A program made the position numbers and the translations under genes. This document shows positions 22,430 to 34,719 of a stretch of 64,000 nt of DNA, one piece after another. Numbering within the stretch: position 1 is the stretch's first letter; the number at the start of each line of letters is the position of its first letter. The stretch is from Ahaetulla prasina (taxonomy: Eukaryota; Chordata; Lepidosauria; Squamata; Colubridae). The notes beneath the pieces were generated by a model. It did not search any database. It was not told the origin of the DNA and worked only from the letters and a program-made list of their open reading frames with translations. The DNA lies in assembly GCF_028640845.1 (NCBI RefSeq), contig NC_080540.1:99729561-99793560 (forward strand), given 5' to 3'.

Positions 22430-24431
22430 CTTAATTTTCAGAAATTAACTCCTTCTAAACTATAAGAGCTGTGGAACAACAAGTTTGAAATGCTGGGTGA
22501 GACTGCCTTCAATCCTGAATAAAAGAAAATTTTAATCATAAGATTAAGAATGTAAAGAATCTGAAACGAGCAGCAAAAAGCAAAATAAGGTTTTGATCAT
22601 AGAAAGATATACATGTATTAACAATTTAGATAAAATTGGAATATGGAAACTTTTACAATAAGATTTTGCAATTAATTATAAAGAACAAACACCTTCCCAC
22701 GTGAAATAGATTCTGTTTGTTTTTTTTACAAGACCTAATAAAGATAAACAATTTCATGATTTCAAAAACTGGACAGTATATGAGATTAAAGTTTTCAGAT
22801 AGAAGAAAGATTTGCAAGCCTATAAAATGTTACAAGTCAGAATAACAATGAAAACATTGAAGGAGAGTTTTAGAGAATGAAATCAGAAAATATTAGCCAC
22901 AGTATCAACATCGGTAATCATGTCTGATTCTATGGATAGACTGTGTCCAAAAGATATCAATGAAAAAATGCTAGTTATAGAACAAATTATGTTTGAATGA
23001 TAGCTATGGCATCAAAATGGATTTACAACTGATAGGCCAAGAGAATGATTTAATGTTTCATTGGATTTACAAAAGGAACTGGCTGAGGTTTTAAAATTTA
23101 AAAAGAAAACAAAAATGACAAATTGGGAGAATAATCTGGATTTTTTTCCCAACTGGATTTACAAAACAGAGTTGTTAAAGCCTTGAAGAACTTGAATGCG
23201 ATAGGAAAAAAAGAAGAGAAATCAAATCCTATGGCAATATTTGAATGAACTAAAGAAGTAATCTGTTAAAAATAAAAGAAATATAAAGTTGGTTTATTTG
23301 ATCAAAATTAAAACAAAATAGATTGTTACTTCTGACAATGGATTTTTATGGATTTTCTGTTGACACCAGGCCTGAAAGATGATGTGATGTGGATTTGTTT
23401 ATAGGTAAGAGATGAGATATAGATGAGAAGACAAACATCTGTGACCTTATAGGGGTGAAGAGTGACTAAATTTCTTTATACCTGTTGTAATGAAAGTTAG
23501 AAGCTACCTCTTTATATATTTCTTTTCTCTTTCTTTATTATATTCTTACTTTTTTCTTACATGTTTTTCTCCTTTCTATTCTTTTTTTTAAGTTTAGTTC
23601 ATATTATATTTTACCAATATAATCAAATTTATCTATCTGTCATCATCTATCAATCTAATATTTGTCATGGAATAGCTTACATAAGAGAGAAAAAACAATA
23701 TCACAAGATCATCGTAGAACAATTTTTCCCAACAATGAGTGATTATATTATAATATGTAATCTACAACAATCAACATTTGGCAAAGTGTCAGTCTTCATC
23801 TGCCACGATAACAGTGTAAGTGTATACACAAGATCTCAGCAATATGACAAACAGTTGAAATCTTCCCAAGAAGAAATGTTATGTTCCAAAGTAATCACCA
23901 TATAAGTAATGTTATTGTAAAAAGTTTTTCTCTTTCAAACATGTTGCCAAATGAAAATAAAATAAAAATAGCATGATGCATTTTTTTCTATTTCTTCATT
24001 CTCCAGATATCTCACAATTCCTAACTCCAAGCCAGCATGGAAGCCATGTTGACTGTGAATTATAAGGGTTGAAGTCCCAATTAATCTAGAAAATGTCAAC
24101 TTTCAGTGTCAACCATGCTTACTTCCTGCCTAGTTTGTATTCCCACTTCAGGCAGATTCCTTTAGTATCAGGTCATTAATCCAGGCATAAATCCACAACT
24201 GTCTAGTTCTAATTATATTCTCATTAGGGGAATTGAAGGGTAAATATACTGAATGAACTTGTAATTTATGAAATGCTACTTTATTCTGGTGTCCATTCAG
24301 AAGGCCTAAATGTGTAAATAGGTGAATTTCTCACAGAACATTCAAGAAAATATATAGCAATAATGAATTTCCAAAATTCATTCAGGAGATTGAGCAATAG
24401 TATCTGCCAAAGCAGACAGATTAGGTAAAAT
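22430..24431. other. No gene seen; very AT-rich, possibly an old LINE relic
   Basis: About 2 kb of A-rich sequence with GAAAGATTTGCAAGCC-like stretches that recall worn L1 ORF sequence. I cannot identify a domain. The 114-codon frame at 23561-23905 starts in T-rich low-complexity sequence and looks fortuitous. Confidence 0.4.
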
Positions 24432-24433
24432 CT

Positions 24434-24472
<39 letters not shown>
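24432..24472. repeat. (AATC)n microsatellite
   Basis: About ten AATC units ending at AATGAGTC. Confidence 0.95.
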
Positions 24473-25469
24473 GAGTCAGATTTGTTCAGAAGCAGATTTA
24501 AAGTCAGTAAGTCTATAAGTTTAAATTAGACTTAATTTCTGTGGCTTTTACTATCTTTTATTTAAGGTAAAATTTATCACAGAGGTCATCTTTTCTACTC
24601 CTTGATGTATTATACAGAACACATATAAGTACATCAAGCAAATATATAGGTACATCATCAAATGTATGGGATTCTCAGAGCAAGAACAGAATTGATTTCA
24701 ATTGTCATAGTTACCAATGTTGAATAGCAAAAAGGCTTGTCTTTCATAAATGTGTCCACGTTCATCTAGAACTAATACCTATTTTTTTTGTTCCTCCTAC
24801 AGACAGGAACTTTCCAAGGTATCAGATTATTATTTTGAATTGTAATGTATCCTTTATCTAGATGTATTAAGATTGGATTTATGGATTAACATTTACCACA
24901 AGTTAACCACAAGATTTAGGTGTGGAATTGTAAATAAATGAATAACTGTTACTAAATCTCTCCAAGCCAAATACAGTAAGTGCAATGAAGATGTCCTGTG
25001 TTGAGCTGTTCTGTGTTGAGTTCTGCAGAAATGGATGAGAATCATTGGTCCTCGTATACATGGATCAGATGTTTTCGTGTACTTTTTCAAGTAGGCCAGG
25101 TCCAGAAACAGACTCCACAAGTACTGCTGGAACTCTACTTTGTTATTGCAGGGTATAACAAAAGAATCTTGAAAACTTGACAGAGTTTTTCTTTCCTCCC
25201 TTCTACTAAAGAAAATCAAGGTAAGGCAATCTTGAGTTTCTTTCTCACCCTCTCTTGTCTTTTAGGGCTAACCTGGTGTAAATGTAATTGTCCTTGCATT
25301 TCTTCTTCATGGTTATCTTCTTATTCTTCTAGAACTCTGAAGTAAACTTACAAAAAAAAAATCTCATGTCCCATAGTGAATGGAATTGGCAATATTTTTA
25401 TAATATAATAATATAACATGCTTAACTGAGTCATGAGGTGGGATAACGTATCATGTGAACCCTCTAGCT
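24473..25469. other. No gene seen
   Basis: No domain-bearing frame. A short direct repeat of GAGCTGTTCTGTGTTGAG type occurs near 25003-25022. Confidence 0.5.
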
Positions 25470-25827
25470 CAGGGATGTCAAACTCAATTTCACTGAGGGC
25501 CGCATCAGGGTTGTGTTTGACCTGGGGGTGTGACGTAGCCAGGGTGGACATGGCCAGCTTGACATCACTTGTGTTGGTAGTGCCTGTGGCCCGAGTGCTC
25601 TGCCAGTGAACACGAGCTCCCGAGCCCCGTTTTCGGCTGGTACGGCCTCCTGCAACCCTCTGCCAGGGAAAATGGAGCTCGGGAAGGCCACATACACCCC
25701 TCCCAATTCTGTTTCACTGGCAGAGACACCATGGGCCACTTCATTGTTTCTAGGGCAGCCCTGCAGAACAGATCTAAGCACCCTGTGGGCCAGATCCTGC
25801 CCCCGGGCCTTGAGTTTGACAACCCTG
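25470..25827. mobile_element. Non-autonomous hAT element (GTCAAACTC family)
   Basis: Ends CAGGGATGTCAAACTCAATT and TTGAGTTTGACAACCCTG. Flanks CTCTAGCT (25462-25469) and CCCTAGCT (25828-25835) match at 7 of 8 positions. The GC-rich interior yields overlapping chance frames on both strands. Related ends occur at 31.3, 36.5, 53.1 and 58.9 kb. Confidence 0.85.
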
Positions 25828-25960
25828 CCCTAGCTCAAACAACTGTACCAGACAATTAATTCAACAGGAATTAGTCGTAACCTAAATAAAACAACTGTTG
25901 TTTTTAATATTTATTTCCCAACTTCCCATCCAAAATAGCTAACTTGATTATTGATAGAAA

Positions 25961-26176
25961 GAGAGCCAGTTTGGTGTGTTTTTTAAGGCATCAGATTAGA
26001 AATATGGAATCTGTGAATTGTAATCCTATTGTAGGCACAAAATCACCTGGGTGACCTTGGGCCAGTTACTTTCCCTCAGCCCTTAGAAACAGGCAATGGC
26101 AAACCACTTCTGAAAAAACTTTCCAAGAAAACTTGTCCAGACAGTATCCAAGAATCGGACATGATTAAACAGGGGG
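25961..26176 (+). mobile_element. Sauria-type SINE with Bov-B-like tail
   Basis: The head GAGAGCCAGTTTGGTGTG and TTAAGGCATCAG is tRNA-like. The body has GGGTGACCTTGGGCCAGTTA. The tail includes GGCAATGGCAAACCACTTCT and AATCGGACATGATTAAAC, a decayed form of the AGTCGGACACGA end shared with Bov-B LINEs. Bov-B is known to mobilise this SINE family in squamates. Confidence 0.75.
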
Positions 26177-26944
26177 GAAAAAAAAGCAGAAAAATAGCTC
26201 AAATTTTCAGAAATCAATTAAAAAACAATTAAAAAATAGTACATTGCCCAGTGACTGATGAGCTGGTTCTTGGCTATTGCAGCATTTACTCCTCAGTCCA
26301 TCAGGTTATCTCAGATCCAACCCCTAGTCGAAGAGAAATTGGAATCCTTTTCTTGCCTTCTCTTGACTCTTAAGTTTGAGAGTCAGACCAACACTTGGCT
26401 CTTAGAAGCACACTTGCAATTGAATCTTTGCAGTAGACCCTGTGAGACAGAGCAGTTTATAATTCTTTTTTCACCATACGTGCATAGTAATGATCAGCAG
26501 CTGACCATAGGGAACATGGCAACATGTAAGCAAATATGGAAACTATTAAGCATTATTTAGCAACATAGACCACATGCAGCTGTTTTGGTGCGTTTATGCA
26601 AGCTATCAGAATTAAATTAGGGTCCTGAAATGGAGAAAACAGGGTTATTTCCGTTTTTCATTCCATCTTGGCGTGAACAAGTGCCAGATGGGAAGAAAAG
26701 CTTGCATCCAGAGGTATTCAACTATTTTTCAGCAATATTTTCCTATTTTAGTTTGACACAGAAATCTTCCTGACTGCATGTCAGTGTTGTGTTTTATGGG
26801 TATTATATACCAGCTAAAAGAAAAGTATTGCCTTGGTTTTGGCCAGAGATTTCAGTGGGCCCAGGGAATAGAAGATTACTTTCTGAGTACTATAGAGTCT
26901 CAAAACTTGTATTATTAGTAATTCCCCTCTACCTTTAACTAATA
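26177..26944. other. No gene seen
   Basis: Plain sequence. The frame at 26258-26560 shows no domain. Confidence 0.5.
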
Positions 26945-26952
26945 AAATGAGG

Positions 26953-27070
26953 CAGGGGTCCCCAAACTTGGCAGCTTTAAGACTTGTAGACTTCAACTCC
27001 CACAGCTGGCTAGAGAATTCTGGGAGTTGAAGTCCATAAGTCTTAAAGCTGCCAAGTTTGAAGACCTCTG
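26953..27070. mobile_element. Palindromic hAT-type MITE
   Basis: Starts CAGGGGTCCCCAAACTTGGC and ends GCCAAGTTTGAAGACCTCTG, with inverted arms throughout. Flanks AAATGAGG (26945-26952) and AAATAAGG (27071-27078) match 7 of 8. Confidence 0.85.
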
Positions 27071-27078
27071 AAATAAGG

Positions 27079-27584
27079 AATAGCAATCATCTACTTTTGC
27101 CTCCCCTCTCTTTTGTTCTTTCCATAGTGCTAGTGGTACATTTTATGTTGCAGAGGATTTGGGATATTTTTTAAAGCCCAGACAGAACTGGAGATGGCCA
27201 CCTGTCTCCAATATGTTTTCAAACAGGATGTGTTTTTTGTTCCTTCTCAAAATGCACGTGGCACAAAAACCCCTCCATTTTTCCTGATGTTGTCTCCAAT
27301 TTCCAAGGATATTTCAGTTCACTTAGAAAACCACTGATGACCCTTGTAAGTTGTTATTGTGCTGTATGAAATGGAGGATGAATGTAAGAATGGGCTTGAG
27401 ACCGTTTCTTCAGTTGAGAATGTCAGAGAACGTCAGTAATACTTGAAACATGGCTAATTTTGACAGTGAGGACTGTCATGGGTTCTAGAAAATCCTGGTT
27501 AGTCTCATCATACATTTTTGATGGATGAAGAATAATTATGTCATGTAAGATTGAAACGTGAAGGGATGCAGAGAAGTGCTGGGA
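27079..27584. other. No gene seen
   Basis: No domain-bearing frame. Sequence just upstream of the CR1 end may be older CR1, but I cannot support it. Confidence 0.45.
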
Positions 27585-28017
27585 TAATTGTACTACAATT
27601 AGAGCAACAGAGATGATTAGGGGACTGGAGGCTAAAACATATGAAGAACAGTTGCAGGAACTCAGTATGTCTAGTTTAATGAAAAGAAGGACTAGGGGAG
27701 ACATGATAGCAGTCTGCCAATATCTTGGGGGTTGCCACAAAGAAGAGGGAGTCAAACTATTCTCTAAAGCACCTGAGGGTAGAACAAGAAGCAATGGGTG
27801 GAAACTAATCAAGGAAAGAAGCAACTTAGAACTAAGGAGAAATTTCCTGACAGTTAGAACAATTAATCAGTGGAACAACTTGCCTCCAGAAGTTGTAAAT
27901 GTTCCAACACTGGAAATTTTAAAGAAAAAGTTGGTTAACCATCTGTCTGAGATGGTGTAGGGTTTCCTGCCTGGGCAGGGGGTTGGACTAGAAGGCCTCC
28001 AAGGTCCCTTCCAACTC
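27585..28017 (+). mobile_element. CR1 LINE 3' end with ORF2 C-terminus
   Basis: A frame at 27613-27960 encodes the CR1 ORF2 tail with GLEAKTYEEQLQEL, KEEGVKLFSKAPEGRTRSN, RRNFLTVRTINQWNNLP and NHLSEMV-stop. It is followed by the CR1 3' signature GCAGGGGGTTGGACTAGAAG and CAAGGTCCCTTCCAACTCTG. The open frame is an end fragment only and lacks catalytic residues. A close relative is at 42.0 kb. Confidence 0.9.
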
Positions 28018-28100
28018 TGTTGTTGTTGTTGTTATTGTTATTATTATTGTTGTTGTTGTTATTGTTATTATTATTATTATTTATTATTATTATTATTACT
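28018..28100. repeat. (GTT)n / (ATT)n tail array
   Basis: Trinucleotide array directly continuing the CR1 3' end, switching from TTG to TTA units. Confidence 0.95.
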
Positions 28101-29571
28101 TTTAGCTTCTGGGGAAAAAAATACCCTTTTCCACTGCTCTGAGAGTTTTCTATTCTACTGAATTTTCTCCCACCTTATGGCACTCGGTCAATCAGACAAT
28201 TTTCTGTCTATACTGATAGGTTATCTTTTTTTCTTATATCAGGCAAATGAGTCCAGGAGTTAAATGTTTTTGCTTACCTTAATGTCACTCTTAAGCCTTA
28301 TAGGAAATTTTATTGAAGTTCATGCCAGAAATTGAAGGGCAGAGAACTATTTGCCACCAGGACTGCTCCATTGTGGCAGCAGATACTGTCCCATCATCCA
28401 ACTGTTTTTTAAGGACTCACCTTCATGACATGTCTCTGTTTCATTTCCAATGAGTGGTGTTTTCCCCTCTTCTTTCACCACAAATCTTGCCATAATAACA
28501 GTGCCTTGGGATCATGTCAATCATGCGATGGGATAAGGCATCTGAAGCTCCTGAACACAGTTCTTTACCCTGCAGTCGCAGGACCCAGATGATGGTTTTA
28601 CCTTCAGCAAGAAGGCAGAATAGATACCTGGCTGTTCAGAAGACTGGCCATCCTCACCTGTGTTTTGCAAAACTGTCAGATAGGTGTTACACATTCTCCT
28701 GATTTCTATGCGTCTATCAGTCTTCTGGAAAAGTGGTATATTTTTAAAGAGATAACAACATATGTTTAGTGGACTTGCAGAAGACCAATAAACCTGCCCT
28801 TTTTTTTAAAAAAAAAAGCTGATTTATTTATTTAGTGAAGATTGGGTTCTGCCATCAGTATTTACTGCATGGGTCCAATAGGGGCTTTATGTGGTCATAT
28901 TTACCATTATATTTTTCAAATTAGAGAATCAAGTTATTTTGCCCATTCCAAGGATATTTTGCATACTTTTGGGATGCTGTTGTTTGCAGGTTATTGCTGC
29001 CAGCACTGCAATCCTTGTGCTGTACTTTTCATGTGGCACTATATGAGAATAGGATGAACTTGCTGGGATGTTTTTTTAAAAACGTTTCCTGAATACAAGC
29101 CTATAAATCTTCTGGGAAACCAACAATATGTTAATAAATAAATAAATATTCCAGCTAGCTGGCATGTTGAAGCAAGAATTAACTTTGTTGATGTGTTTGC
29201 AAGTTTTCTCCTGCTCCACCTTGCACCCTCCTCTGCCTCACCAACCTGTCAGCCAAAACCATTTTTTGGACATGAGAATATCCATCTTTTGGAACATTGG
29301 CATCCCTATATCCACCCCACCTCCTCTAATAGATCTGTTGAAAGGCAGTTTGATGCTTGCTGGAGTCCCCCAACCTATCCCCCTGATACATTACATGGAA
29401 TGATTGATGGTTGTTTTCCTGCCAGTAGGTGATACTGAGTGGAAAAGGAGAAGAAACTGGAGAATCAACCAATGCTCTGCTTTGAGATAATACCACACTG
29501 AACCAGTGAGGAGGGCACCTCTCACTACCAAAATATATAAAAGCTTAGGCATGTGGGACAGCGTGTCTGGA
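28101..29571. other. No gene seen
   Basis: About 1.5 kb with no domain-bearing frame and no clear repeat apart from A- and T-runs near 28800 and (AAAT)n near 29130. Confidence 0.5.
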
Positions 29572-31721
29572 AGGCACCCTAATGTAGCCGTTGGGAAAAA
29601 TCCTAAACGAGTTAGTGCAATTTAAGCTGAGATGCTTTCAACCTCTTTCTTATCAAAAGTTCTGGCTGATAAAATCCTGGCCACATAAGCAAAACACAGT
29701 AGTTATAATTATGTAGCAAGATGGTTTCATATAGGCATCATGTGCTGTTTTCCCACCTAAGCAGCATTGAATTATATCTTGCATGTGTATCTGGAATATC
29801 CAAAGGAAGAAAAATATAGCAAACCTATGCATATGATCCTTTCTTTGCCTTTGGCTGCTACTTCCCGGGGAAAGAAGGCACCCTGAGACATATGGTGTTT
29901 GTTTTCACTTGTGCTGTTTCCGCTTGGCTTCAGACATTTGCTCATCTGCTACATTTATGGCTTCTAAGTTTAAACTTAAAACAGAGGGTAGGCTGGATGT
30001 TGTGGGGAACATATGGGGAGATGGAAAATAAACAGCCCAAAGAATCTTTTGCCTATAAGGAATTACGAGAAAGGAAAGGAAAGAAGTCTGTCCAATACAC
30101 CAGGGAATCATCTGCAGACCTGGAAAAGTTCAACCAAGTTATGTTCCTCTAGTTTTCCTCTTCCAAAAGAAATTGTCACAATTTTAATCGTTCCTGAATG
30201 TGGTTAATCATATGTTGACTCCCTAAAATAACTCTTATTTGATGAAGCAGCTGAGGGAAAGTTAAAAGGAAACAAAGTATGATAGAATCCATTAGTTTTC
30301 CTTTTCTCTTTAGTCCTGGGCAAAATGTTTTTTTTTTCTTTTATGTGAAGGGGATTTTTTATCCCTGCTGGACTGGGAGAGGTAGTTAGAAAGCATACAA
30401 TGATTTTCACTCCTTGCTGTCAACATTATTGTCTGATCAAGACATTCAGTGGTCAGTTTCAAACTGCTTTTGAGAAATGGTGAATGGGAACACTCAGTTT
30501 CTGCAGCATTTCTTACTTCATAATCAATATTTTCACTCTTACTGTCTTTAAATTGAAGCACTTCTTCCTTCCTATCTATGTAGATCTTTATTTGAAAATA
30601 TATCATCCAATTGCTTCTATAGATCCTTGGCCTACACAGATGGAAAGCAGGGGGATACATATTGGCAGTAACCAATTTCTCAAAGAAGGTTAGGCAGGTG
30701 TGCTTCCCACCTGTTAGAAGAAGTCATGCCTGCCAAAAAAATTTTTTTCCTTTCTGGGCACGGAAGGAACACCCTTTAAGACAAGGTGTTGACAATCTTG
30801 TCAAGGAGTGTCAGTAGCCTGTTCAGGCAAGCAGCAATTGATATCCTGATGAAAGAAGAGTTCTGTGGCCAATGGCAAAACTAGGAAGGGTGTGGCTGAA
30901 ACCAAAGGAAGGCAGCCTTATCACAAATTATAGATTTGGCCCCTCATGATTGCCACCATACACTGACTGATAGAAGCCTTCCAGATTTCAGCTAGGAGCA
31001 TTTCTCAGGACTCCCTGAAGAGAAGGAAGTTGCAGGAATGGGATATTGTTTAAGTCTCCATCTTTGTGTCATTATTAGCTTGACCAGCAGCAGGAAATGC
31101 TCCTACATAAATATGAAATCACAAGAAGAATCCTGCTAGATTAGATCACAACGACCTTGCCTTCTTTATATAGTCTTGGTTGGGTCTTGGATATTTTGGG
31201 ATGCCAAAAAGCAAGAAAAGATCAATCTGCTACCTCTGTTTCCAAACTGATTTAGCTTTATGACTAGTGGTCTTCTTCATGGATTTGTCCAAACTACTTT
31301 TAAAGCTCTTTCTGCTAGAGCAGGGGTGCCAAACTCAAGGCCCGCAGGCCAAATGTGGCCCGTGAGGTGCTTAGATCTGGCCCATGGGGCCACCCTGGAA
31401 ACAGCAAAGGACTGGCCTGCTTGCGAGGGCTGCATGCAGCCCTCCCAGCCTCCATTTTTGGCTGTGACAGTCTCTTGCAGCCCTCTGCCAGTTAAAATGG
31501 AGCCCAGGAGGGTTGCACTTGGCTCCCCGGACTCTGTTTTTGCTGGCAGAGTGTTTGTTGCAGGACATCGAGCTGGCCACGCCCACCTTGGCTACGCCCA
31601 CTAGTCCCCCCCTCAGTCAAACACAACCTTGATGTGGCCCTCAATGAAATCGAGTTTGACACCCCTGTGCTAGATGCTCTCCTCATAACCTCCAGTAACA
31701 ATTTCAAAAGTTCAGTAGTAC
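29572..31721. repeat. Dispersed duplication, copy 1 (2.15 kb)
   Basis: Starts GGCACCCTAATGTAGCCGTT and ends TTTCAAAAGTTCAGTAGTAC. It matches 34787-36947 almost base for base. Apart from a hAT at 31321-31667 I see no gene. The frames at 29892-30152, 30310-30675 and 31260-31604 recur nearly unchanged in copy 2 and show no domain. The last lies mostly inside the hAT. Confidence 0.93.
31321..31667. mobile_element. Non-autonomous hAT element in copy 1
   Basis: Ends CAGGGGTGCCAAACTCAAGG and GAGTTTGACACCCCTG. Flanks TGCTAGAG (31313-31320) and TGCTAGAT (31668-31675) match 7 of 8. It was in place before the 2.15 kb duplication, as copy 2 carries the same element. Confidence 0.88.
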
Positions 31722-31732
31722 TTCTCGCTTGG

Positions 31733-32440
31733 CGTTTGTCACCTCGCCTCCTCTCCGAAAGCCGAAATTGAGTGCGAGCGGCAGTGGGGGTGGGGAGGCC
31801 GCCGTGAAGTGCCCCCAGCCGGCACTTCACGGCGGCCTCCGCCGCTCGCACTCAATTTCGGCTGAGAGGAGGCGAGAGTGACAAACAAAGAGTTCTTCTC
31901 GCCTTGGCGTTTGTCACCTCGCCTCCTCTCCGAAAGCCGAAATTGAGTGCGGCGGCAGTGGGGGTGGGGAGGCCGCCGTGAAGTGCCGGCTGGGGAGCCG
32001 GGATTGACTCCTGGCTCCCCAGCCGGCACTTCACGGCCTCCCTGCCGCCCGCGGAGGAGGACGCCTCCCCACCGCGGGCAAGAGGAGGACGAGTGAGAGG
32101 CGAAATGTCGAACGCCCCTCCGCCCCTCCGCCGACCACCGCCGCCATCAAAAAGCGGCGGAAGAAAACGCCGGAGGCCAGCCGCCGCCCCAAAACGAGCC
32201 GGCCGAGCTGGCAAAGCATGCCGGCACTTCAATCCCGGGCTCCCCCAGCCGGCACTTCACGGCGGCCTCCCCCCCCCCCCCCCCCCCACTGCCGCCGCAC
32301 TCAATTTCGCTGAGAGGAGGGCGAGAGTGACAAACAGAGTTCTTCTCGCCCCTTGGCGTTTGTCACTCTCGCCCTCCTCTTACTCGTCCTCCTCTCGCCC
32401 TCGGAGGGGGCGGAGGGGGCGTTTGTCACGAATACATCCC
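31733..32440. repeat. GC-rich foldback repeat array
   Basis: Several palindromic units share a module running from GTTTGTCAC through GCCTCCTCTC and GCCGAAATTGAGTGCG to GCCGTGAAGTGCC, then back in reverse to GAGTGACAAAC. Perfect inverted pairs include 31798-31814 with 31821-31837 (17 bp) and 31975-31999 with 32013-32037 (25 bp). GTTTGTCAC or its reverse recurs near 31734, 31879, 31909, 32328, 32358 and 32430. CpG-rich, unlike the AT-rich surroundings. No recognised coding sequence. Confidence 0.85.
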
Positions 32441-33523
32441 AATAAAATGCAAAGGTTTCAAAGCATGTTTTGGAAAAGCAGCGAGGGATGGGGGGAGAAT
32501 GCTGCCTTGAATGTGAAAGAAACGTGGAAAACTCCAACTACAGTATAAAAAAAAAACATTTGCACTCAGTACTTTTTATTTTATTTTATTTTTTGCCAAG
32601 TTTTCCCCAGGGTTTTTTTTCCCCCCTATGGAAATTGGGGAGGTGGGGAGAAAGAGGTGAAAAAGAAAAGCCTCTTGGAAAGCGGAGAATACGGCAAGAA
32701 CAAACAATTTCTCCCCCCGAGAGGGGGGCAGGAGGAGGAGGAGGAGGAGAGATGGGGGCATTGCAAGCTAGGGTGGGAAGAAGGAGGAGGAAGAAGAAGG
32801 GAGGCAAAAGAAACCGACCCTCGCGCAGATCAGCAAATTAGCTTTCCTTCTCCAAACCAATTTTTTTAAAAAAAAAAAACCCGTTCTACCCAGAGCAAAT
32901 GGCAAATAAGCAGCCCGTTTTGAGTCTGATTATTGTTTCGCGGTGGTTGCCCTCTCTGATCTCCTTGTACATGACAAGGCACCTCTAACCCAGCGCTTTG
33001 TGTTTGTTATTGGTAATTCTCCTCTCCCTTCTTCCATTGGAGTCCTCTCCCCTTCCTTTCCGAACGGGGCGGGCGATTTACCTTCTCTGCCTCTTTTTAT
33101 TTTCCTGGAGGTGGAGGTGTATTCCTAAGGATGCCTTCAGTGCTGGGGAAGGAGCCGATCCATGGAGGGAGGGCGGCGCTGCCGAGAAGCCGCTGCTTAC
33201 AGAGGCGAAAGAGCCAGGAGACCTTGGCATAGGTGGGCGGCTGGTGTAAGGCAGGGCAGAACCTTCGACCCATAAGGATCCCGGGAGGTGGGGGACGAAG
33301 AGAGGCAGAGAAGGAGGAGGAGGAAGGAAAAGAAAGAAAGGGGAGTGAAAATAAGAGCAGTCCGAGCAATAAATAAATATTGCTGGGCTGCTTTCCAAAA
33401 ATCCTCAGCACGGAACTAAAAGTTGCAAGTGTTTTGTGAGTTCAAACAGTCCCTTCCAGACTAACACGTTTCATTAAAAGATACAAAGTTTGGTAAACTG
33501 AAGCTCGCTCTGTCCAATGCAAA
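32441..33523. other. GC- and purine-rich tract, no gene recognised
   Basis: Contains GGAGGAGG runs (about 32728-32800), A-runs and CpG-bearing stretches near 33060-33300. Frames of 60-120 codons overlap on both strands and are low-complexity. A CpG-island promoter or untranslated first exon is possible but nothing shows it. Confidence 0.4.
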
Positions 33524-33597
33524 AAAATCATCATCATCATATAATAATAATAATAATAATGATAATAATAATAATAATAATAATGATGATGATAATG

Positions 33598-33668
<71 letters not shown>

Positions 33669-33723
33669 GATAATGATAATGATAATAATAATGATAATAA
33701 TGATGATGATGATAATAATGATA

Positions 33724-33760
<37 letters not shown>

Positions 33761-33780
33761 TAATGATGATGATGATGATG

Positions 33781-33814
<34 letters not shown>

Positions 33815-33831
33815 TGATGATGATAATGATA

Positions 33832-33880
<49 letters not shown>

Positions 33881-33903
33881 TAATAATAATAATAATAATA
33901 ATA
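33524..33903. repeat. Compound (TAA)n / (TGA)n microsatellite, ~380 bp
   Basis: Uninterrupted trinucleotides ATA, ATG and TGA in higher-order patterns such as GATAATGATAATGATAAT. It produces a fake Ile/Met frame on the plus strand. Exceptionally long for this window. Confidence 0.97.
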
Positions 33904-34039
33904 TTCAGCCGTGCTTACTTTGATGGCAGCCTGGCGTAAAATGGGGGCAGGGGATACATACAGTTAGGGAAAAATAACAAAACAATGTTTTGGGCTCAAT
34001 TGCAGTCTTAAATTGAGGACTACGGTACTTGCAATTTGA

Positions 34040-34155
34040 ACCTTATTGGACACTTCATTCCTGGAGGGTTTTTAAAGAACAGACTGGACAATCCTTTGTC
34101 TGAAACAGTATAGGATCTCTTGCTTGAGGAGTGGGGACTGGACTAGAAGATCACT
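34040..34155 (+). mobile_element. Old CR1 LINE 3' end
   Basis: GGAGGGTTTTTAAAGAACAG, CTGAAACAGTATAGGATCTC and GACTGGACTAGAAGATCA are worn versions of the CR1 3' end. It runs straight into the transposase-like sequence. Confidence 0.65.
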
Positions 34156-34665
34156 GTTAGTTTGGGATATGTTCAGAGCCCACACATCTGATGACATAAA
34201 AAAATTGGCAAAGTCATCTCAAGTCACTTTGGCCGTTATTCCAGGTGGGCTTACATCTGTATTGCAGCCCCTAGATGTCAGTTTAAATAAACCTTTCAAG
34301 GACCATGTGCGAAGGATGTGGCATGAATGGATGACATCTGGTCAAGCTCGTCTGACAAAAGTTGGAAATCTGAGAAAGCCAGACATAGAACTAATAGCAC
34401 AGTGGGTTCGTGATGCATGGGAAGATATTCCAGAGGACATGGTGCAACGTGCCTTCAAGAAATGTGGCATTAGTAATGCTATGGATGGCAGTGAAGACAG
34501 CGCATTGTATGAGAGTGACAGCAGTGATGATGGCGACTGTGAACTCAGTGATGGCGACAACGTATGTCGGATAACATCACAGAAGCTGAAGTAGCTGAAG
34601 CTCTGTTTGGACAAACAGATGATGAGGAGGAGAACTCCAGTTTTGAGGATTTTAGCTCTCGTTAG
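34156..34665 (+). pseudogene. Pogo/Tigger-type DDE transposase, C-terminal half, broken
   Basis: The open frame reads LVWDMFRAHTSDDIKKL, then LAVIPGGLTSVLQPLDVSLN, KPFKDHVRRMWHEW, then an acidic Ser/Asp-rich tail. VWDMF carries the second catalytic Asp and LQPLD the third, about 35 residues apart, as in the pogo-type DDE_1 transposase fold shared by POGK- and Tigger-like proteins. The DNA-binding N-terminus and the first Asp are absent. A frame change near 34563 splits off the last acidic segment, whose stop is at 34663-34665. It is thus a truncated, dead copy. Upstream codons from 34124 lie in CR1 sequence. Confidence 0.85.
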
Positions 34666-34719
34666 CTTGGTTGCTGTTACTTTGTAAATATACAAATAGA
34701 ATGAGACTATTGCTTTATA

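Noticed and set aside
24432..24472. Regular repeats considered as a CRISPR-like array
   Set aside because: A simple AATC microsatellite with no spacers, in a vertebrate genome.
29892..30152. Frame conserved exactly at 35118-35378
   Set aside because: Identity follows from the 2.15 kb duplication. Other frames and non-coding bases are equally conserved.
32093..32548. 151-codon Arg/Pro-rich frame in GC-rich DNA
   Set aside because: Lies across the foldback array. Low complexity and open on both strands, so no support as an exon.
32441..33523. CpG-island promoter with first exon of a host gene
   Set aside because: Some CpG-rich stretches but no recognisable exon, splice context or conserved frame. 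Kept only as an unassigned tract.
33517..33939. 140-codon plus-strand frame of Ile and Met
   Set aside because: Translation of the TAA/TGA microsatellite, not a gene.
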